Of a stretch of DNA of 64,000 nucleotides, positions 10,507 to 19,856 are shown in pieces (position 1 is the first letter of the stretch; each line of letters opens with the position of its first letter). Origin of the DNA: Pasteurella dagmatis (lineage in GTDB: Bacteria > Pseudomonadota > Gammaproteobacteria > Enterobacterales > Pasteurellaceae); the NCBI RefSeq assembly GCF_900186835.1, contig NZ_LT906448.1, positions 1,240,001 to 1,304,000 of the forward strand. Reading direction: 5' to 3'. The notes under the pieces were generated by a model. It saw only the letters and a list, made by a program, of their open reading frames with translations, was not told where the DNA came from and ran no database searches. Made by a program: the position numbers and the translations under genes.

Positions 10507-11370
10507 ATGGAAATTATAATTGTCAGTGGCCGATCTGGTGCGGGAAAATCTGTTGCACTACGCGCTTTGGAAGATATTGGTTATTATTGTGTCGATAACT
10601 TGCCATTGGATTTACTTCCACAGCTGGCAGATATTTTGTCTGCCAGTTATAAATCCGTTGCGATCAGTTTAGATATTCGTAATCTGCCTCACTTATCACA
10701 AAGTCTCGATCAGCTACTTGCACATCAAATGCAACACCATCAAATTAAGATCGTCTTTTTAGATGCGGACCGTAGTACATTGATTCGTCGTTATAGCGAT
10801 TCTCGCCGTTTACACCCACTTTCAGCACAAGATCTTTCTTTAGAAAATGCAATTGATGAAGAAAAAAAACAACTTGAGCCACTTATTCTACAGGCGAATT
10901 TAATTATTGATACGACACATCTTTCAACGCATGAACTAGCTGAACGCTTACGCGAATTTGTATGCGGTCACTCAGATAAAACACTGAAAATTATTTTCCA
11001 ATCTTTTGGTTTTAAATACGGCTTACCACTAGATGCGGATTATGTGTTTGATGTGCGTTTTTTACCAAACCCACATTGGAATCCAGAATTACGCTCTCTT
11101 ACAGGCTTAGATCAACCTGTTGCAGATTTTTTAAGTAAGCATAATGATGTGAATAATTTTATTTATCTCACACGCACTTATCTTGAAACTTGGTTACCAC
11201 TACTCGAACAAAACAACCGCAGCTACCTCACGATTGCAATTGGTTGTACGGGCGGTAAGCATCGCTCTGTTTATATCACTGAACAAATTGGCAAATATTT
11301 CCAAGTCAAAGGAAAAGATGTGCAAATCCAGCATAAATCATTACCAAACCATCAATCTGCGAAAAAATAA
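10507..11370 (+). CDS. rapZ: RapZ, RNase adapter protein / nucleotide-binding regulator
   Basis: In enterobacteria RapZ presents the small RNA GlmZ to RNase E and so controls glucosamine-6-phosphate synthase. The 287-residue protein has Walker A GRSGAGKS (about 8-15), the N-terminal kinase-like domain and the C-terminal domain with [15 protein letters not shown]. The basic tail that binds RNA in E. coli is only partly kept (ends in SAKK). Last gene of the lpt operon, followed by a strong terminator. Confidence 0.95.
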   Translation: MEIIIVSGRSGAGKSVALRALEDIGYYCVDNLPLDLLPQLADILSASYKSVAISLDIRNLPHLSQSLDQLLAHQMQHHQIKIVFLDADRSTLIRRYSDSRRLHPLSAQDLSLENAIDEEKKQLEPLILQANLIIDTTHLSTHELAERLREFVCGHSDKTLKIIFQSFGFKYGLPLDADYVFDVRFLPNPHWNPELRSLTGLDQPVADFLSKHNDVNNFIYLTRTYLETWLPLLEQNNRSYLTIAIGCTGGKHRSVYITEQIGKYFQVKGKDVQIQHKSLPNHQSAKK

Positions 11371-11385
11371 CGGATTAAAAATATG

Positions 11386-11416
11386 AAAAGCAAGCCAATA
11401 CGCTTGCTTTTATTTT
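11386..11416 (+). terminator. Intrinsic terminator of the lpt-rapZ operon
   Basis: A 10-bp stem AAAAGCAAGC/GCTTGCTTTT with a 6-nt loop, followed by ATTTTT. Confidence 0.85.
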
Positions 11417-11422
11417 TATAGC

Positions 11423-11448
11423 AAATAAAAAACGGATAATTTATCCGC
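11423..11448 (-). terminator. Intrinsic terminator of xseA
   Basis: On the minus strand a CGGATAA/TTATCCG hairpin is followed by TTTTTTATTT. Confidence 0.75.
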
Positions 11449-11462
11449 CTTTCTCAACTATT

Positions 11463-12836
11463 CTAATTAGATTTTAATTGTTTAGCTTTACTTCGCTTTT
11501 CAAGGAAAGATTGAATGGAAATCACCTCACTGACAATTTCACCATTTGCCACACGTGTTTTTAATTTATCTCCTACGTTGACTTGGCTAATTTCAGTAAT
11601 CGCCTTGCCTTGCTCATCTTCAGCGATGGAATAACCACGTGCCAGCACTTTAAGCGGACTTAATCCATCAAGTCTGCCACATAAATTAGCAAACTGATGT
11701 TGTTTATGAGTCACTATGCGATTCAACATAGTATGTAATCGAAGTTCTAACTGGTGAATATATTGCTGTTGCTTTTGCACGTTAAAAGGCAATGGATTCT
11801 TCTGCACACGAGTCGAAAGTGCGGTCAATTTATCCTGTTTTTTATTCACTAAAGTTTTAATCGCTAGAACTAAGCGGTGACTCAATTGGCTCATCTGTTG
11901 TTTTTGCACTTGCAATTGTGTTTGGGGATGCTTATGTTGTAAACGTAGGCGTAAACGTTGTAAATATTGCAATTTATCATTAAATAAACGATCCAATGCC
12001 ATTTCTAAACGTTGGCGTTTATAAGCAAGTTGTTGAAGCAGTTCTTGTTGATTACGGCTCACCAATTCTGCCGCAGCCGATGGCGTTGGCGCACGTAAAT
12101 CCGCCACAAAATCCGCAATAGTGACATCAGTTTCATGCCCGACTGCACTGATCACGGGAATGGTAGAGTTAAAAATAGCGCGCGCAACACTTTCTTCATT
12201 AAAGCACCACAAATCTTCTAGCGAGCCACCACCACGCCCCACAATCAGCACATCAACTTCTTGGCGTTGGTTAGCAAGCTCTATCATTTGTACAATTTCC
12301 GCAGTGGCCTCTTTGCCCTGCACTGCTGTTGGGTAGATCACCACTTTTAAACTGGGATCGCGACGTTGTAAAATATGCAAAATATCTTGTAATGCTGCCC
12401 CTGTTTTTGAGGTCACAATCCCGACTGCCTTACTAAAGTGCGGTAGATTTTTCTTAAGATGTTGCGCAAATAAACCTTCTGCAGCTAATTTCATTTTTAA
12501 GGCTTCAAACTGCTGTTGTAGCAAACCTTCGCCTGCGGGGTGCATACTTTCGATAATTAGCTGATAATCCCCTCTTGGTTCATATAAACTGACACTCGCA
12601 CGCGCAAGCACTTGCATTCCGTTTTGTGGGCGGAAATTAACTCTCATATTTTTCATACGAAACATTGCACAACGGACTTGTGCATTTTCGTCTTTCAGGG
12701 TTAAGTACCAATGCCCCGAAACAGGTTGCGTAAAATTGGAAATTTCGCCTGTGAGCCAAACATAGCCTAATTGATTTTCCAACATAACACGCACGGTTTG
12801 ATTCAGTTGCGAGACAGAATAAATTTGTTCAGACAT
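11463..12836 (-). CDS. xseA: Exodeoxyribonuclease VII large subunit
   Basis: Catalytic subunit of the single-strand DNA exonuclease; pairs with XseB, which is not in this window. The 457-residue protein has an N-terminal OB-fold (about 18-105, with [21 protein letters not shown] in the ligand face), the catalytic core with [20 protein letters not shown] and [27 protein letters not shown], and a long coiled coil (about 265-400). AAGG precedes the start. USS copies at 11817-11825 and 12436-12444 fall inside. Confidence 0.96.
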   Translation of the reverse strand: MSEQIYSVSQLNQTVRVMLENQLGYVWLTGEISNFTQPVSGHWYLTLKDENAQVRCAMFRMKNMRVNFRPQNGMQVLARASVSLYEPRGDYQLIIESMHPAGEGLLQQQFEALKMKLAAEGLFAQHLKKNLPHFSKAVGIVTSKTGAALQDILHILQRRDPSLKVVIYPTAVQGKEATAEIVQMIELANQRQEVDVLIVGRGGGSLEDLWCFNEESVARAIFNSTIPVISAVGHETDVTIADFVADLRAPTPSAAAELVSRNQQELLQQLAYKRQRLEMALDRLFNDKLQYLQRLRLRLQHKHPQTQLQVQKQQMSQLSHRLVLAIKTLVNKKQDKLTALSTRVQKNPLPFNVQKQQQYIHQLELRLHTMLNRIVTHKQHQFANLCGRLDGLSPLKVLARGYSIAEDEQGKAITEISQVNVGDKLKTRVANGEIVSEVISIQSFLEKRSKAKQLKSN

Positions 12837-12899
12837 TGGTAATACCTTAAGTTGAAAATTTATTTACGGTGACAAAATGAAAATAAGCAATTGTGAATT

Positions 12900-14093
12900 T
12901 TATTCCACTAGCACCCAACCGTCATCAATCCAGTTGCATAACGAATCAAGTAATAAATCTAATGCCGTATCTGGATCCTCATCTTGTTCACATAACGTAG
13001 TTAAGAAAGCAAAATCCAATTGTTTGCCATCCGCCATAGCTTTTAACACTTGAGCTTCAATCTCATTTAATTCATCTAGCCATTCGCCGTTGGCATAAAT
13101 ACGTAATGGGTTTTCAAGATAAAGCAACTTACAATTATTATCTTGCACGATCGTGCCATTTTCTTCCAAAATTGACCGCACTTCGTCTAAATCGCAATAC
13201 TCTTCCGTTTCCAATAAGTCATAACGTCTTGTGCTAACAGTCGTTGCCACTGCGTGTTGAAATAAGCGATCAAATTGTGCTGAATTCGCTAATTTATCTA
13301 AAAATTGCTGTTTCATTGTGGCGATCATCGCTGGGTCAAGCTTACCTGTTGCTTGTTCAGTAGGACTTAAACGTAGCGGAATATTCATTTCCGTCACGTC
13401 AATATCAGGTAAGGATTGGCAAATGCTCTTGTTCACATTATCTAATAAATCTGCCACATTTGGATAACGCAAACCGAAAGAGAAAGTTAAGCAATCATCT
13501 TCTGCTACGCCGTAATGAGATAAACGAGAAGGCACATAAAGAATATCGCCCGGAGCCATTACTTCATCAAAAATCAAATCGCCCATATCATCAAAAATAC
13601 GAATCGGCTGATTGCTTTTAAATTCTGTACTTGGATCGCACCATTTACCGAGCTGCCAACGGCGGTGACCACAGCCTTGCACTAAAAACACATCATATTC
13701 ATCATAATGTCTGCCTACCGAGCCACCTTTTGGCGCATAAGACACCATAATGTCATCACGTTGCCATTGTGGAATAAACCCAAACGCATTCCATAATTGC
13801 CCCAATTCTGGCGACCATTGCTCTAAATTTTGCACCAGCACTGACCATTGTTCTGGTAAGTTTTTGAAATCTTTTGCTTCTAATGGACTGCGTTTTAATT
13901 GCCAATTATCTTCTGAAAATTGTTTGATTAAACGTGCAGTCACACCTTCTTGCTGCGCTAATTCGATAATGTCTGCTGGCTCAAACATACCGACCAGTTG
14001 TGGCAAGCCGTTACGAATTAATAAAGGTTGTTTTTGCCAATAATCACGCAAAAAGATTTCAGGGGTAATATGTTCAGGTAAACAAAATATCAT
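12900..14093 (-). CDS. roxA: RoxA, ribosomal protein uL16 arginine 3-hydroxylase
   Basis: 2-oxoglutarate/Fe(II)-dependent JmjC-type oxygenase (cupin fold); the E. coli homologue YcfD hydroxylates an arginine of 50S protein uL16. In the 397-residue protein the iron site is visible as HYDEYDVFLVQGCGHRRW, with the second histidine in SRLSHYGVAEDDC. The C-terminal winged-helix-like region contains the WLDELNEIEAQVLKAMADGK segment. Same strand as xseA, 63 bp away. A USS lies at 13175-13183. Confidence 0.92.
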   Translation of the reverse strand: MIFCLPEHITPEIFLRDYWQKQPLLIRNGLPQLVGMFEPADIIELAQQEGVTARLIKQFSEDNWQLKRSPLEAKDFKNLPEQWSVLVQNLEQWSPELGQLWNAFGFIPQWQRDDIMVSYAPKGGSVGRHYDEYDVFLVQGCGHRRWQLGKWCDPSTEFKSNQPIRIFDDMGDLIFDEVMAPGDILYVPSRLSHYGVAEDDCLTFSFGLRYPNVADLLDNVNKSICQSLPDIDVTEMNIPLRLSPTEQATGKLDPAMIATMKQQFLDKLANSAQFDRLFQHAVATTVSTRRYDLLETEEYCDLDEVRSILEENGTIVQDNNCKLLYLENPLRIYANGEWLDELNEIEAQVLKAMADGKQLDFAFLTTLCEQDEDPDTALDLLLDSLCNWIDDGWVLVE

Positions 14094-14151
14094 TTTTCTA
14101 TCCGTTATCTAAGTCGTTTGGAAATGATGAATAAAATGCACAATAACAAAA

Positions 14152-14451
14152 CTATTTTTTCTTCGCTTGTGCTGCTTGCTGCTCTGCACGTTTACGGCGA
14201 ATTTCTTTAGGATCTGCTAATAAAGGGCGATAAATTTCAATACGATCACCGTCTTTTAATTGATCTGTAAGTTTAGCAGGACGGCTGAAAATCCCCACTT
14301 TATTTTCACGCAAATCAATTTCGGTATATTGTTGCAAAATGCCTGATTGCAAAATTGCGGTTTGAATCATCGTACCTTCTTCCACCGTCAATTTTTTTAA
14401 ATAATGGCGGTCGGGATAAGCATAAACAATCTCAATTTTAATTTGTGCCAT
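14152..14451 (-). CDS. RatB/RnfH-family ubiquitin-like protein
   Basis: Small beta-grasp protein (99 residues) of the RnfH family, usually paired with RatA. The core is IKIEIVYAYPDRHYLKKLTV ... KLTDQLKDGDRIEIYRPLL, followed by an alanine/lysine-rich tail (AEQQAAQAKKK). I start at 14451 (MAQIKIEI) rather than 14484, because the upstream extension only reads out of ratA. Its start lies 14 nt inside the ratA end. The function is not firmly established. Confidence 0.88.
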   Translation of the reverse strand: MAQIKIEIVYAYPDRHYLKKLTVEEGTMIQTAILQSGILQQYTEIDLRENKVGIFSRPAKLTDQLKDGDRIEIYRPLLADPKEIRRKRAEQQAAQAKKK

Positions 14452-14878
14452 TGTAAACCTCTTTTGCGCGTTGCTTGAATGCATCTATCATCTTGCTGGT
14501 TAAATGGGTGAAAATCTTACCAAATGCCATTGCAATTAAAGGATTGGAAAACTCAAACTCTAATTTGAGCGAGATTTTGCAACAACGTTCATCTAATTCA
14601 TCAAATAACCATTCCCCTTGCAAAAAGCGGAACGGGCCTTCCACCAACTGCATTTTAATAGAACGATTTTCTACCATTGTATTTCTGGTCGTAAATTGCT
14701 GGCTGATCCCCGCTTTTGAAATCACTAATTCTGCAGTTAATTGATTACCTTCGTGAGTCAAAGTTCTGCCATTCACACAACCTGGTACAAATTCAGGATA
14801 AAGCTCATAATTATTCACTAATTGATACATTTGTGCAGTACTATAAGGCACGAGTGCGCTCTGATTAATTGTTGGCAT
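14438..14878 (-). CDS. RatA, START-domain ribosome association toxin / coenzyme Q-binding family
   Basis: SRPBCC/START-fold protein of 146 residues, similar to E. coli RatA (reported to inhibit 70S subunit association) and to the Coq10 family. Family signature seen in LVPYSTAQMYQLVNNYELYPEF near the start. I use ATG 14878 (MPTINQSAL) because that gives the family's usual N-terminus; the frame is open to 14935. It overlaps ratB by 14 nt. Confidence 0.87.
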   Translation of the reverse strand: MPTINQSALVPYSTAQMYQLVNNYELYPEFVPGCVNGRTLTHEGNQLTAELVISKAGISQQFTTRNTMVENRSIKMQLVEGPFRFLQGEWLFDELDERCCKISLKLEFEFSNPLIAMAFGKIFTHLTSKMIDAFKQRAKEVYNGTN

Positions 14879-14923
14879 TGTATTCCATTCTTCATTAAAA
14901 AAATTCTGCTCATTATAGCTGAA

Positions 14924-14932
14924 AAGTGCGGT
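14924..14932 (+). repeat. USS between ratA and pth
   Basis: AAGTGCGGT with AAAA before and CAAAAT after; unpaired. Confidence 0.85.
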
Positions 14933-14971
14933 CAAAATAAGGCAAGAATTGATAAAATCTGTGTTTCAAAA

Positions 14972-15000
14972 TTGAGAACTTATGCATTTTCCGCTACAAT
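14972..15000 (+). promoter_or_regulatory. Predicted sigma-70 promoter of pth
   Basis: TTGAGA at 14972-14977 and TACAAT at 14995-15000 with a 17-bp spacer. The start would be near 15007, about 26 nt before pth. Confidence 0.55.
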
Positions 15001-15032
15001 ATCGCACTATTTTGACTGTTGGAATAAGATGA

Positions 15033-15617
15033 ATGTCTGAAATAAAATTAATTGTGGGCTTGGGGAATCCGGGGGATAAATATGCAGATACCCGCCACAA
15101 TGCTGGTGAATGGTTGATCGACCGTTTAGCTCGTCAATTTAATTTTACATTGAATCCTGAAAATAAGTTTTTTGGGAAAACTGCGCGTGTTGTCATCAAT
15201 GGTAATGAAGTCCGTTTTTTAGTGCCGACCACTTTTATGAATTTAAGTGGTAAAGCAATTAGTGCATTAGCCAATTTTTATCGAATTAAGCCAGAAGAAA
15301 TTCTAGTTATACACGATGAGTTAGATCTTCCACCTGGTGTTGCAAAAATTAAGCAAGGCGGAGGGTACGGTGGACACAATGGCTTGCGTGATACTATTGC
15401 GCAATTAGCTAACAATAAAAATTTCTATCGTTTACGTGTAGGTATTGGACATCCTGGTGATAAAAATTTAGTGGCTGCTTATGTACTCAACAAGCCATCA
15501 CCAGCAGATTGGCAATTAATTGACAAAGCCTTAGATGAAGCATCAACTTGCGTAGAAATTCTGATCAAAGAAGGCATAACCAAAGCAACAAATCGTTTAA
15601 ACGCATTTAAAGCGTAG
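15033..15617 (+). CDS. pth: Peptidyl-tRNA hydrolase
   Basis: Recycles peptidyl-tRNA released by stalled ribosomes. The 194-residue protein is full length (E. coli 194). [17 protein letters not shown] near the N-terminus holds the catalytic His22 (His20 in E. coli). [11 protein letters not shown] and [12 protein letters not shown] are also family hallmarks. In many Haemophilus and enterics the next gene is ychF; here an extra lipoprotein gene lies between them. Confidence 0.97.
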   Translation: MSEIKLIVGLGNPGDKYADTRHNAGEWLIDRLARQFNFTLNPENKFFGKTARVVINGNEVRFLVPTTFMNLSGKAISALANFYRIKPEEILVIHDELDLPPGVAKIKQGGGYGGHNGLRDTIAQLANNKNFYRLRVGIGHPGDKNLVAAYVLNKPSPADWQLIDKALDEASTCVEILIKEGITKATNRLNAFKA

Positions 15618-15645
15618 AATATAAACAAAATAAGGAAATACAAAA

Positions 15646-16257
15646 ATGAAAAAAATTCTACCTATTTTATTCATTTCTGTTGCATTAGCTGGTTGTTCTG
15701 CGCGTGCAGTGCTTGTACAGAAAAAAACTCTTTATGATCCAACTGAAGATGCTCGAATCAGAATCTTCCAAAAAAACGGTAATAAGACAATCAAAGTAAT
15801 CAATGCGACAAGCTGCAAAGAGATTGAAGATAATGGAGAAACTATTCGTAGCGGTAATCCACTTGCTAAAGAAAATAGCTATAACGGTTTACCTAGAAGA
15901 ACATTAAAAAGTATCAGTATAGGGATGCCATTAACACAACGTAGCTATGATGCTATTAATCGAGATAGCTATCTTGACACAGACTCTTTTACTGAACATC
16001 GTCTTACTGCCAATCAACCTGTTGTCATCAGCGGTGCTAGCTGGTTTAGCACGTCTGGAGCGACAATGGAAACAAGTGTAAGTTGTGAAGTAAATGGCGA
16101 ATTTATACCTGATGCAGGTGTAGATTACGAATTAGATTATAGATTTCTAGGTAGCAACTGTATGATTCAAGTTTATAAACTAGAACCTCTTGATACTCCT
16201 GAGGGTAAGGTTACAGCCAAATCAGGCAAAGCCGTACCTTTAAAAAAATGTGACTAA
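15646..16257 (+). CDS. Uncharacterised lipoprotein
   Basis: A 203-residue secreted lipoprotein. The signal peptide [17 protein letters not shown] ends in the lipobox LAGC, so Cys17 should be lipidated; Ser at +2 predicts outer-membrane sorting. Three further cysteine positions (about 64, 150 and 172) and a final Cys202 could form disulfides. I recognise no domain. It sits between pth and ychF, 28 bp after pth and 38 bp before ychF, in the same direction, so it is probably transcribed with them. Confidence 0.85.
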   Translation: MKKILPILFISVALAGCSARAVLVQKKTLYDPTEDARIRIFQKNGNKTIKVINATSCKEIEDNGETIRSGNPLAKENSYNGLPRRTLKSISIGMPLTQRSYDAINRDSYLDTDSFTEHRLTANQPVVISGASWFSTSGATMETSVSCEVNGEFIPDAGVDYELDYRFLGSNCMIQVYKLEPLDTPEGKVTAKSGKAVPLKKCD

Positions 16258-16295
16258 ATCATTCAATTAATATATTAAGTTCTAAAGGAAAAATT

Positions 16296-17387
16296 ATGGG
16301 ATTCAAATGTGGAATCGTGGGTTTACCAAACGTAGGTAAATCAACACTATTTAACGCATTAACTAAAGCAGGTATTGAAGCAGCAAATTACCCTTTCTGT
16401 ACCATTGAACCAAACACCGGTGTTGTACCTATGCCAGATCCACGCTTAGATGCATTAGCAGAAATCGTTAAACCTGAGCGTGTACTACCAACCACTATGG
16501 AGTTTGTCGATATAGCTGGTTTAGTTGCAGGTGCAAGTAAAGGTGAAGGATTAGGTAACAAATTCTTAGCCAACATTCGTGAAACAGATGCAATTGGTCA
16601 CGTTGTTCGTTGTTTTGAGAATGATGATATTGTTCACGTTGCCGGTAAAATTGATCCAGCTGAAGATATCGACACGATCAACACAGAACTAGCATTAGCA
16701 GATTTAGACAGCTGTGAACGTGCAATTCAACGTTTACAAAAACGCGCTAAAGGTGGCGATAAAGAAGCGAAATTCGAGCTTTCTATTATGGAAAAAATTC
16801 TGCCAGTTTTAGAAAACGCAGGAATGATTCGCTCTGTGGGTTTAGACAAAGACGAGTTACAAGCAATCAAAGGCTATAACTTCTTAACGTTAAAACCAAC
16901 AATGTACATCGCAAACGTCAATGAAGATGGTTTTGAAAACAACCCATATTTAGATCGTGTGCGCGAAATTGCCGAAAAAGAAGGTGCGGTTGTTGTGCCT
17001 GTATGCGCGGCGATTGAATCTGAAATTGCAGAATTAGATGACGAAGAGAAAGTTGAGTTTTTACAAGATTTAGGCATTGAAGAACCAGGCTTAAATCGTG
17101 TAATTCGTGCGGGATATAAATTATTAAATCTACAAACTTACTTTACTGCGGGTGTAAAAGAAGTTCGCGCTTGGACCATTCCTATTGGTGCAACTGCACC
17201 AAAATCAGCAGCCGTTATCCACACTGACTTCGAAAAAGGCTTTATTCGAGCAGAAGTTATCGCTTATGACGACTTTATTCAATACAAGGGTGAAGCTGGA
17301 GCAAAAGAAGCTGGGAAATGGCGCTTAGAAGGCAAAGATTATGTCGTACAAGATGGTGATGTAATGCACTTCCGTTTTAACGTTTAA
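16296..17387 (+). CDS. ychF: YchF, ribosome-associated Obg-family ATPase
   Basis: Obg-related P-loop protein that prefers ATP and binds the 70S ribosome. The 363-residue protein has G1 [14 protein letters not shown] (about 8-21), switch region, G3 [17 protein letters not shown], and a C-terminal TGS domain (about 278-361, ending [13 protein letters not shown]). The G4 motif is the YchF-type NVNE rather than NKxD, which fits ATP preference. AAAGGA precedes the start. Followed by a paired-USS terminator. Confidence 0.96.
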   Translation: MGFKCGIVGLPNVGKSTLFNALTKAGIEAANYPFCTIEPNTGVVPMPDPRLDALAEIVKPERVLPTTMEFVDIAGLVAGASKGEGLGNKFLANIRETDAIGHVVRCFENDDIVHVAGKIDPAEDIDTINTELALADLDSCERAIQRLQKRAKGGDKEAKFELSIMEKILPVLENAGMIRSVGLDKDELQAIKGYNFLTLKPTMYIANVNEDGFENNPYLDRVREIAEKEGAVVVPVCAAIESEIAELDDEEKVEFLQDLGIEEPGLNRVIRAGYKLLNLQTYFTAGVKEVRAWTIPIGATAPKSAAVIHTDFEKGFIRAEVIAYDDFIQYKGEAGAKEAGKWRLEGKDYVVQDGDVMHFRFNV

Positions 17388-17403
17388 AAACGTGTCTAAA
17401 AAT

Positions 17404-17451
17404 CACCGCACTTTTTGCTAATCTACTCAACGCAAAGTGCGGTGTTTTTTT
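17404..17451 (+). terminator. Paired-USS terminator after ychF
   Basis: Two USS cores in inverse orientation (17405-17413 and 17435-17443) form an 11-bp stem CACCGCACTTT/AAAGTGCGGTG, then seven T. Inverted USS pairs are known to double as terminators in Haemophilus. Confidence 0.85.
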
Positions 17452-17489
17452 GAGTATTTCTACAATAAAAACAATACAGAGAAGACAGT

Positions 17490-18896
17490 ATGTCGAATAA
17501 AAAAATTGGTTTGTTATCTCTCACCGCACTCGTTCTCAGTTCCATGATCGGTTCAGGAATTTTCAGCTTACCACAAAATATGGCTGAGGTGGCAGGAGCT
17601 GAAGCATTAGTGATCGGTTGGATCATCACAGGTATTGGGATCATTTTTTTAGGTCTTTCATTTTTCTTTATATCTCGTTTACGTCCCGATCTTGATGGTG
17701 GTATTTACACTTACGCACGAGAAGGCTTTGGTGATTTAATTGGTTTTCTCTCTGCTTGGGGTTACTGGCTATGTGCAACTATTGGCAGTGTAGGATATTT
17801 AGTGGTCGCCTTTGAAGGCATTGGTTTATTTACTGACAGTGAAAACAATGTCATTTTTGGTCAAGGTAACACTATTTTAGCTTTTTTAGGATCTTCCCTA
17901 GTTGTGTGGTTAGTTCATTGGCTAATCACTAGAGGAATCAAAGAAGCTGCATTTCTAAACTTACTTGCTACTTTCGTTAAAGCATTTCCATTAATTTTAT
18001 TTATTGCACTTGCTGCTTGGTTTTTCTCACCAGATACCTTTAGTCACGATGTGAAAGCGGTAAATCTGAATAACTCAATTACAGATCAAGTAAAAAACAC
18101 AATGTTAATCACGCTTTGGGTTTTCGTTGGAGTTGAAGGAGCTGCAGTACTTTCAGGCCACGCTAAAAAACGCAGTGATGTGGGGTTAGCAACAGTATTA
18201 GGGATTGTCATCGCATTGATCCTTTATGTCGCAATCACGGTTCTCTCTCTTGGAGTATTACCGCGCGAAATGATTGCGACAATGCCGAATCCATCAATGG
18301 CGGGTTTGCTTGAGCATATGATTGGCGGAAGTGGTAAAATCATCATTACATTATGTTTGATCGTTTCTGTATTGGCTTCATATATCAGCTGGACAATGTA
18401 TTCTGCCGAAGTACCTTACCGTGGCTCGGAAAATGGAGCTTTTCCTAAAATTCTAAATAAAATCAATGAAAATGATACACCAATTAACTCACTTTGGTTT
18501 ACCAATTTAGTGGTTCAACTCTGTTTAGTGTTGGTGCTAATGACTGGTAAAAGCTATAACGCCTTATTGCTTATATCAACCTCAATGATTTTAGTACCTT
18601 ACCTTTTAATCGGCGCATATTTATTGAAGTTATCTATCCAACAAAACAGTGCGTGGTACATCAAACTAACAGGGCTACTTTCATCAATTTATGGACTGTG
18701 GATCTTATATGCTGCAGGTTTAAACCACTTGTTACTCTCTGTGCTGCTTTATGTCCCTGGCATTGCGATTTATTTGTACTCACGCTACCAACATGAAGGA
18801 AAGTTAACCTTCAAAGGTAAAGAGATTACTTTACTGGTACTAATTTTCATCACATTCGCTTTTGCAGTGTACCACCTTGCAACCACGAATCATTGA
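17490..18896 (+). CDS. APA-family basic amino acid antiporter (ArcD-like)
   Basis: Inner-membrane transporter of the amino acid-polyamine-organocation family, 468 residues with about twelve hydrophobic segments. The first helix has the family glycine motif SSMIGSGIFSLPQNMA, and DGGIYTYAREGFGD follows helix 2. Best fit is the basic amino acid/polyamine antiporter branch (arginine/ornithine or lysine exchange). No arginine deiminase genes are nearby, so the substrate pair is an inference. Its own paired-USS terminator follows. Confidence 0.82.
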   Translation: MSNKKIGLLSLTALVLSSMIGSGIFSLPQNMAEVAGAEALVIGWIITGIGIIFLGLSFFFISRLRPDLDGGIYTYAREGFGDLIGFLSAWGYWLCATIGSVGYLVVAFEGIGLFTDSENNVIFGQGNTILAFLGSSLVVWLVHWLITRGIKEAAFLNLLATFVKAFPLILFIALAAWFFSPDTFSHDVKAVNLNNSITDQVKNTMLITLWVFVGVEGAAVLSGHAKKRSDVGLATVLGIVIALILYVAITVLSLGVLPREMIATMPNPSMAGLLEHMIGGSGKIIITLCLIVSVLASYISWTMYSAEVPYRGSENGAFPKILNKINENDTPINSLWFTNLVVQLCLVLVLMTGKSYNALLLISTSMILVPYLLIGAYLLKLSIQQNSAWYIKLTGLLSSIYGLWILYAAGLNHLLLSVLLYVPGIAIYLYSRYQHEGKLTFKGKEITLLVLIFITFAFAVYHLATTNH

Positions 18897-18897
18897 C

Positions 18898-18928
18898 AAA
18901 AGTGCGGTAATTTTTACCGCACTTTTTG
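18898..18928 (+). terminator. Paired-USS terminator after the amino acid antiporter
   Basis: Inverse USS cores at 18900-18908 and 18916-18924 make a stem AAAAGTGCGGTAA/TTACCGCACTTTT with a very short loop, then T-rich sequence. Confidence 0.85.
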
Positions 18929-19025
18929 TTTTGTAGCCGAACAAACTGCTTGTAGTTCTGCTAAAATATATAGTTAAAATAATCCCCTTCCCTTCTACTC
19001 ATTTTTTAGATTAAAGGAAAAAATT

Positions 19026-19751
19026 ATGTCCTTATCTGATATCCTTAACTACCGTCGTGCAGTACGTCACTTTGATACAGAAAAACTGCTTGATAGTGAA
19101 AAAGTGAAACGATGTTTACAATTAGCAACTCTTGCGCCGAGCAGTTCCAATATGCAACTTTATGAGTTCTATCATATCACTGATAAAACTCTTCTTGCAG
19201 AATTGGCTATAGCTTGTTTAAGTCAGCAAGCAGCAAATAGCGCACAACAAATGGTTGTATTTGTCACTCGTCAAGATCTTCACAGGCAACATGCCAAAGC
19301 AGTATTAGACTTCCAAATCGGTAATATCAAGCGTAATACTTCGCCAGAACGCCAAGAAAACCAACTCAAAAAAATGAAGGCTTATTATTCAAAATTAATG
19401 CCTTTTGCGTATAGTCGTTTTTTTGGTTTACTAGGTTTATTTAGAAAATTGTTAGTGACTTTGATTAGTTTCCGTCGGCCAATTTATGTGAATATGTTGG
19501 AGTCGGATGCTCGTATTGTGACCCATAAAAGCTGTGGTTTAGCCGCACAAACTTTTATGCTCGCAATGGCGGAACAAGGCTATGACACATGCCCATTAGA
19601 AGGTTTTGACAGTGGTAGAGTAAAAAAGATTTTAAATCTACCTCGTGGTGCGGAAATTAATATGATCGTTTGTTGTGGTATTCGCACTGAAAGAGGCATA
19701 CATGGAGAACGTTACCGCTTGCCTTTCGAAGAAGTTTATCGCCATAAATAA
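19026..19751 (+). CDS. Nitroreductase-family flavoprotein
   Basis: FMN-dependent NAD(P)H oxidoreductase of the nitroreductase fold, 241 residues. RRAVRHFD near residues 10-17 and LAPSSSNMQ (about 36-44) are the usual FMN phosphate-contacting and active-site segments; the C-terminal part has GLAAQTFMLAMAEQGYDTCP. The insert with LFRKLLVTLISFRRP (about 142-156) is hydrophobic and basic, and may pack on the membrane or on a partner. The natural substrate is unknown. AAAGGA precedes the start. Confidence 0.85.
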   Translation: MSLSDILNYRRAVRHFDTEKLLDSEKVKRCLQLATLAPSSSNMQLYEFYHITDKTLLAELAIACLSQQAANSAQQMVVFVTRQDLHRQHAKAVLDFQIGNIKRNTSPERQENQLKKMKAYYSKLMPFAYSRFFGLLGLFRKLLVTLISFRRPIYVNMLESDARIVTHKSCGLAAQTFMLAMAEQGYDTCPLEGFDSGRVKKILNLPRGAEINMIVCCGIRTERGIHGERYRLPFEEVYRHK

Positions 19752-19769
19752 CTGCTCTTATTCGCACAA

Positions 19770-19814
19770 AAAATCTGCATCTTACATACATTTACTTTGT
19801 AAGATACAGATTTT
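19770..19814 (+). terminator. Long hairpin after the nitroreductase gene
   Basis: AAAATCTGCATCTTAC pairs with GTAAGATACAGATTTT (one mismatch) around a 13-nt loop; the flank is only moderately T-rich. Placed between convergent genes, so a bidirectional terminator is likely. Confidence 0.6.
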
Positions 19815-19825
19815 GAGAAAAATTG

Positions 19826-19834
19826 ACCGCACTT
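19826..19834 (-). repeat. USS between convergent nitroreductase and amidohydrolase genes
   Basis: ACCGCACTT followed by TTACTTG; unpaired. Confidence 0.85.
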
Positions 19835-19856
19835 TTACTTGTTCAAAAACAGAGGG

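Noticed and set aside
17404-17451. Inverted repeats after ychF and elsewhere considered as insertion-sequence ends
   Set aside because: The repeats are exact USS cores in inverse pairs with T tracts; they act as uptake sites and terminators, and no transposase lies between any of them.
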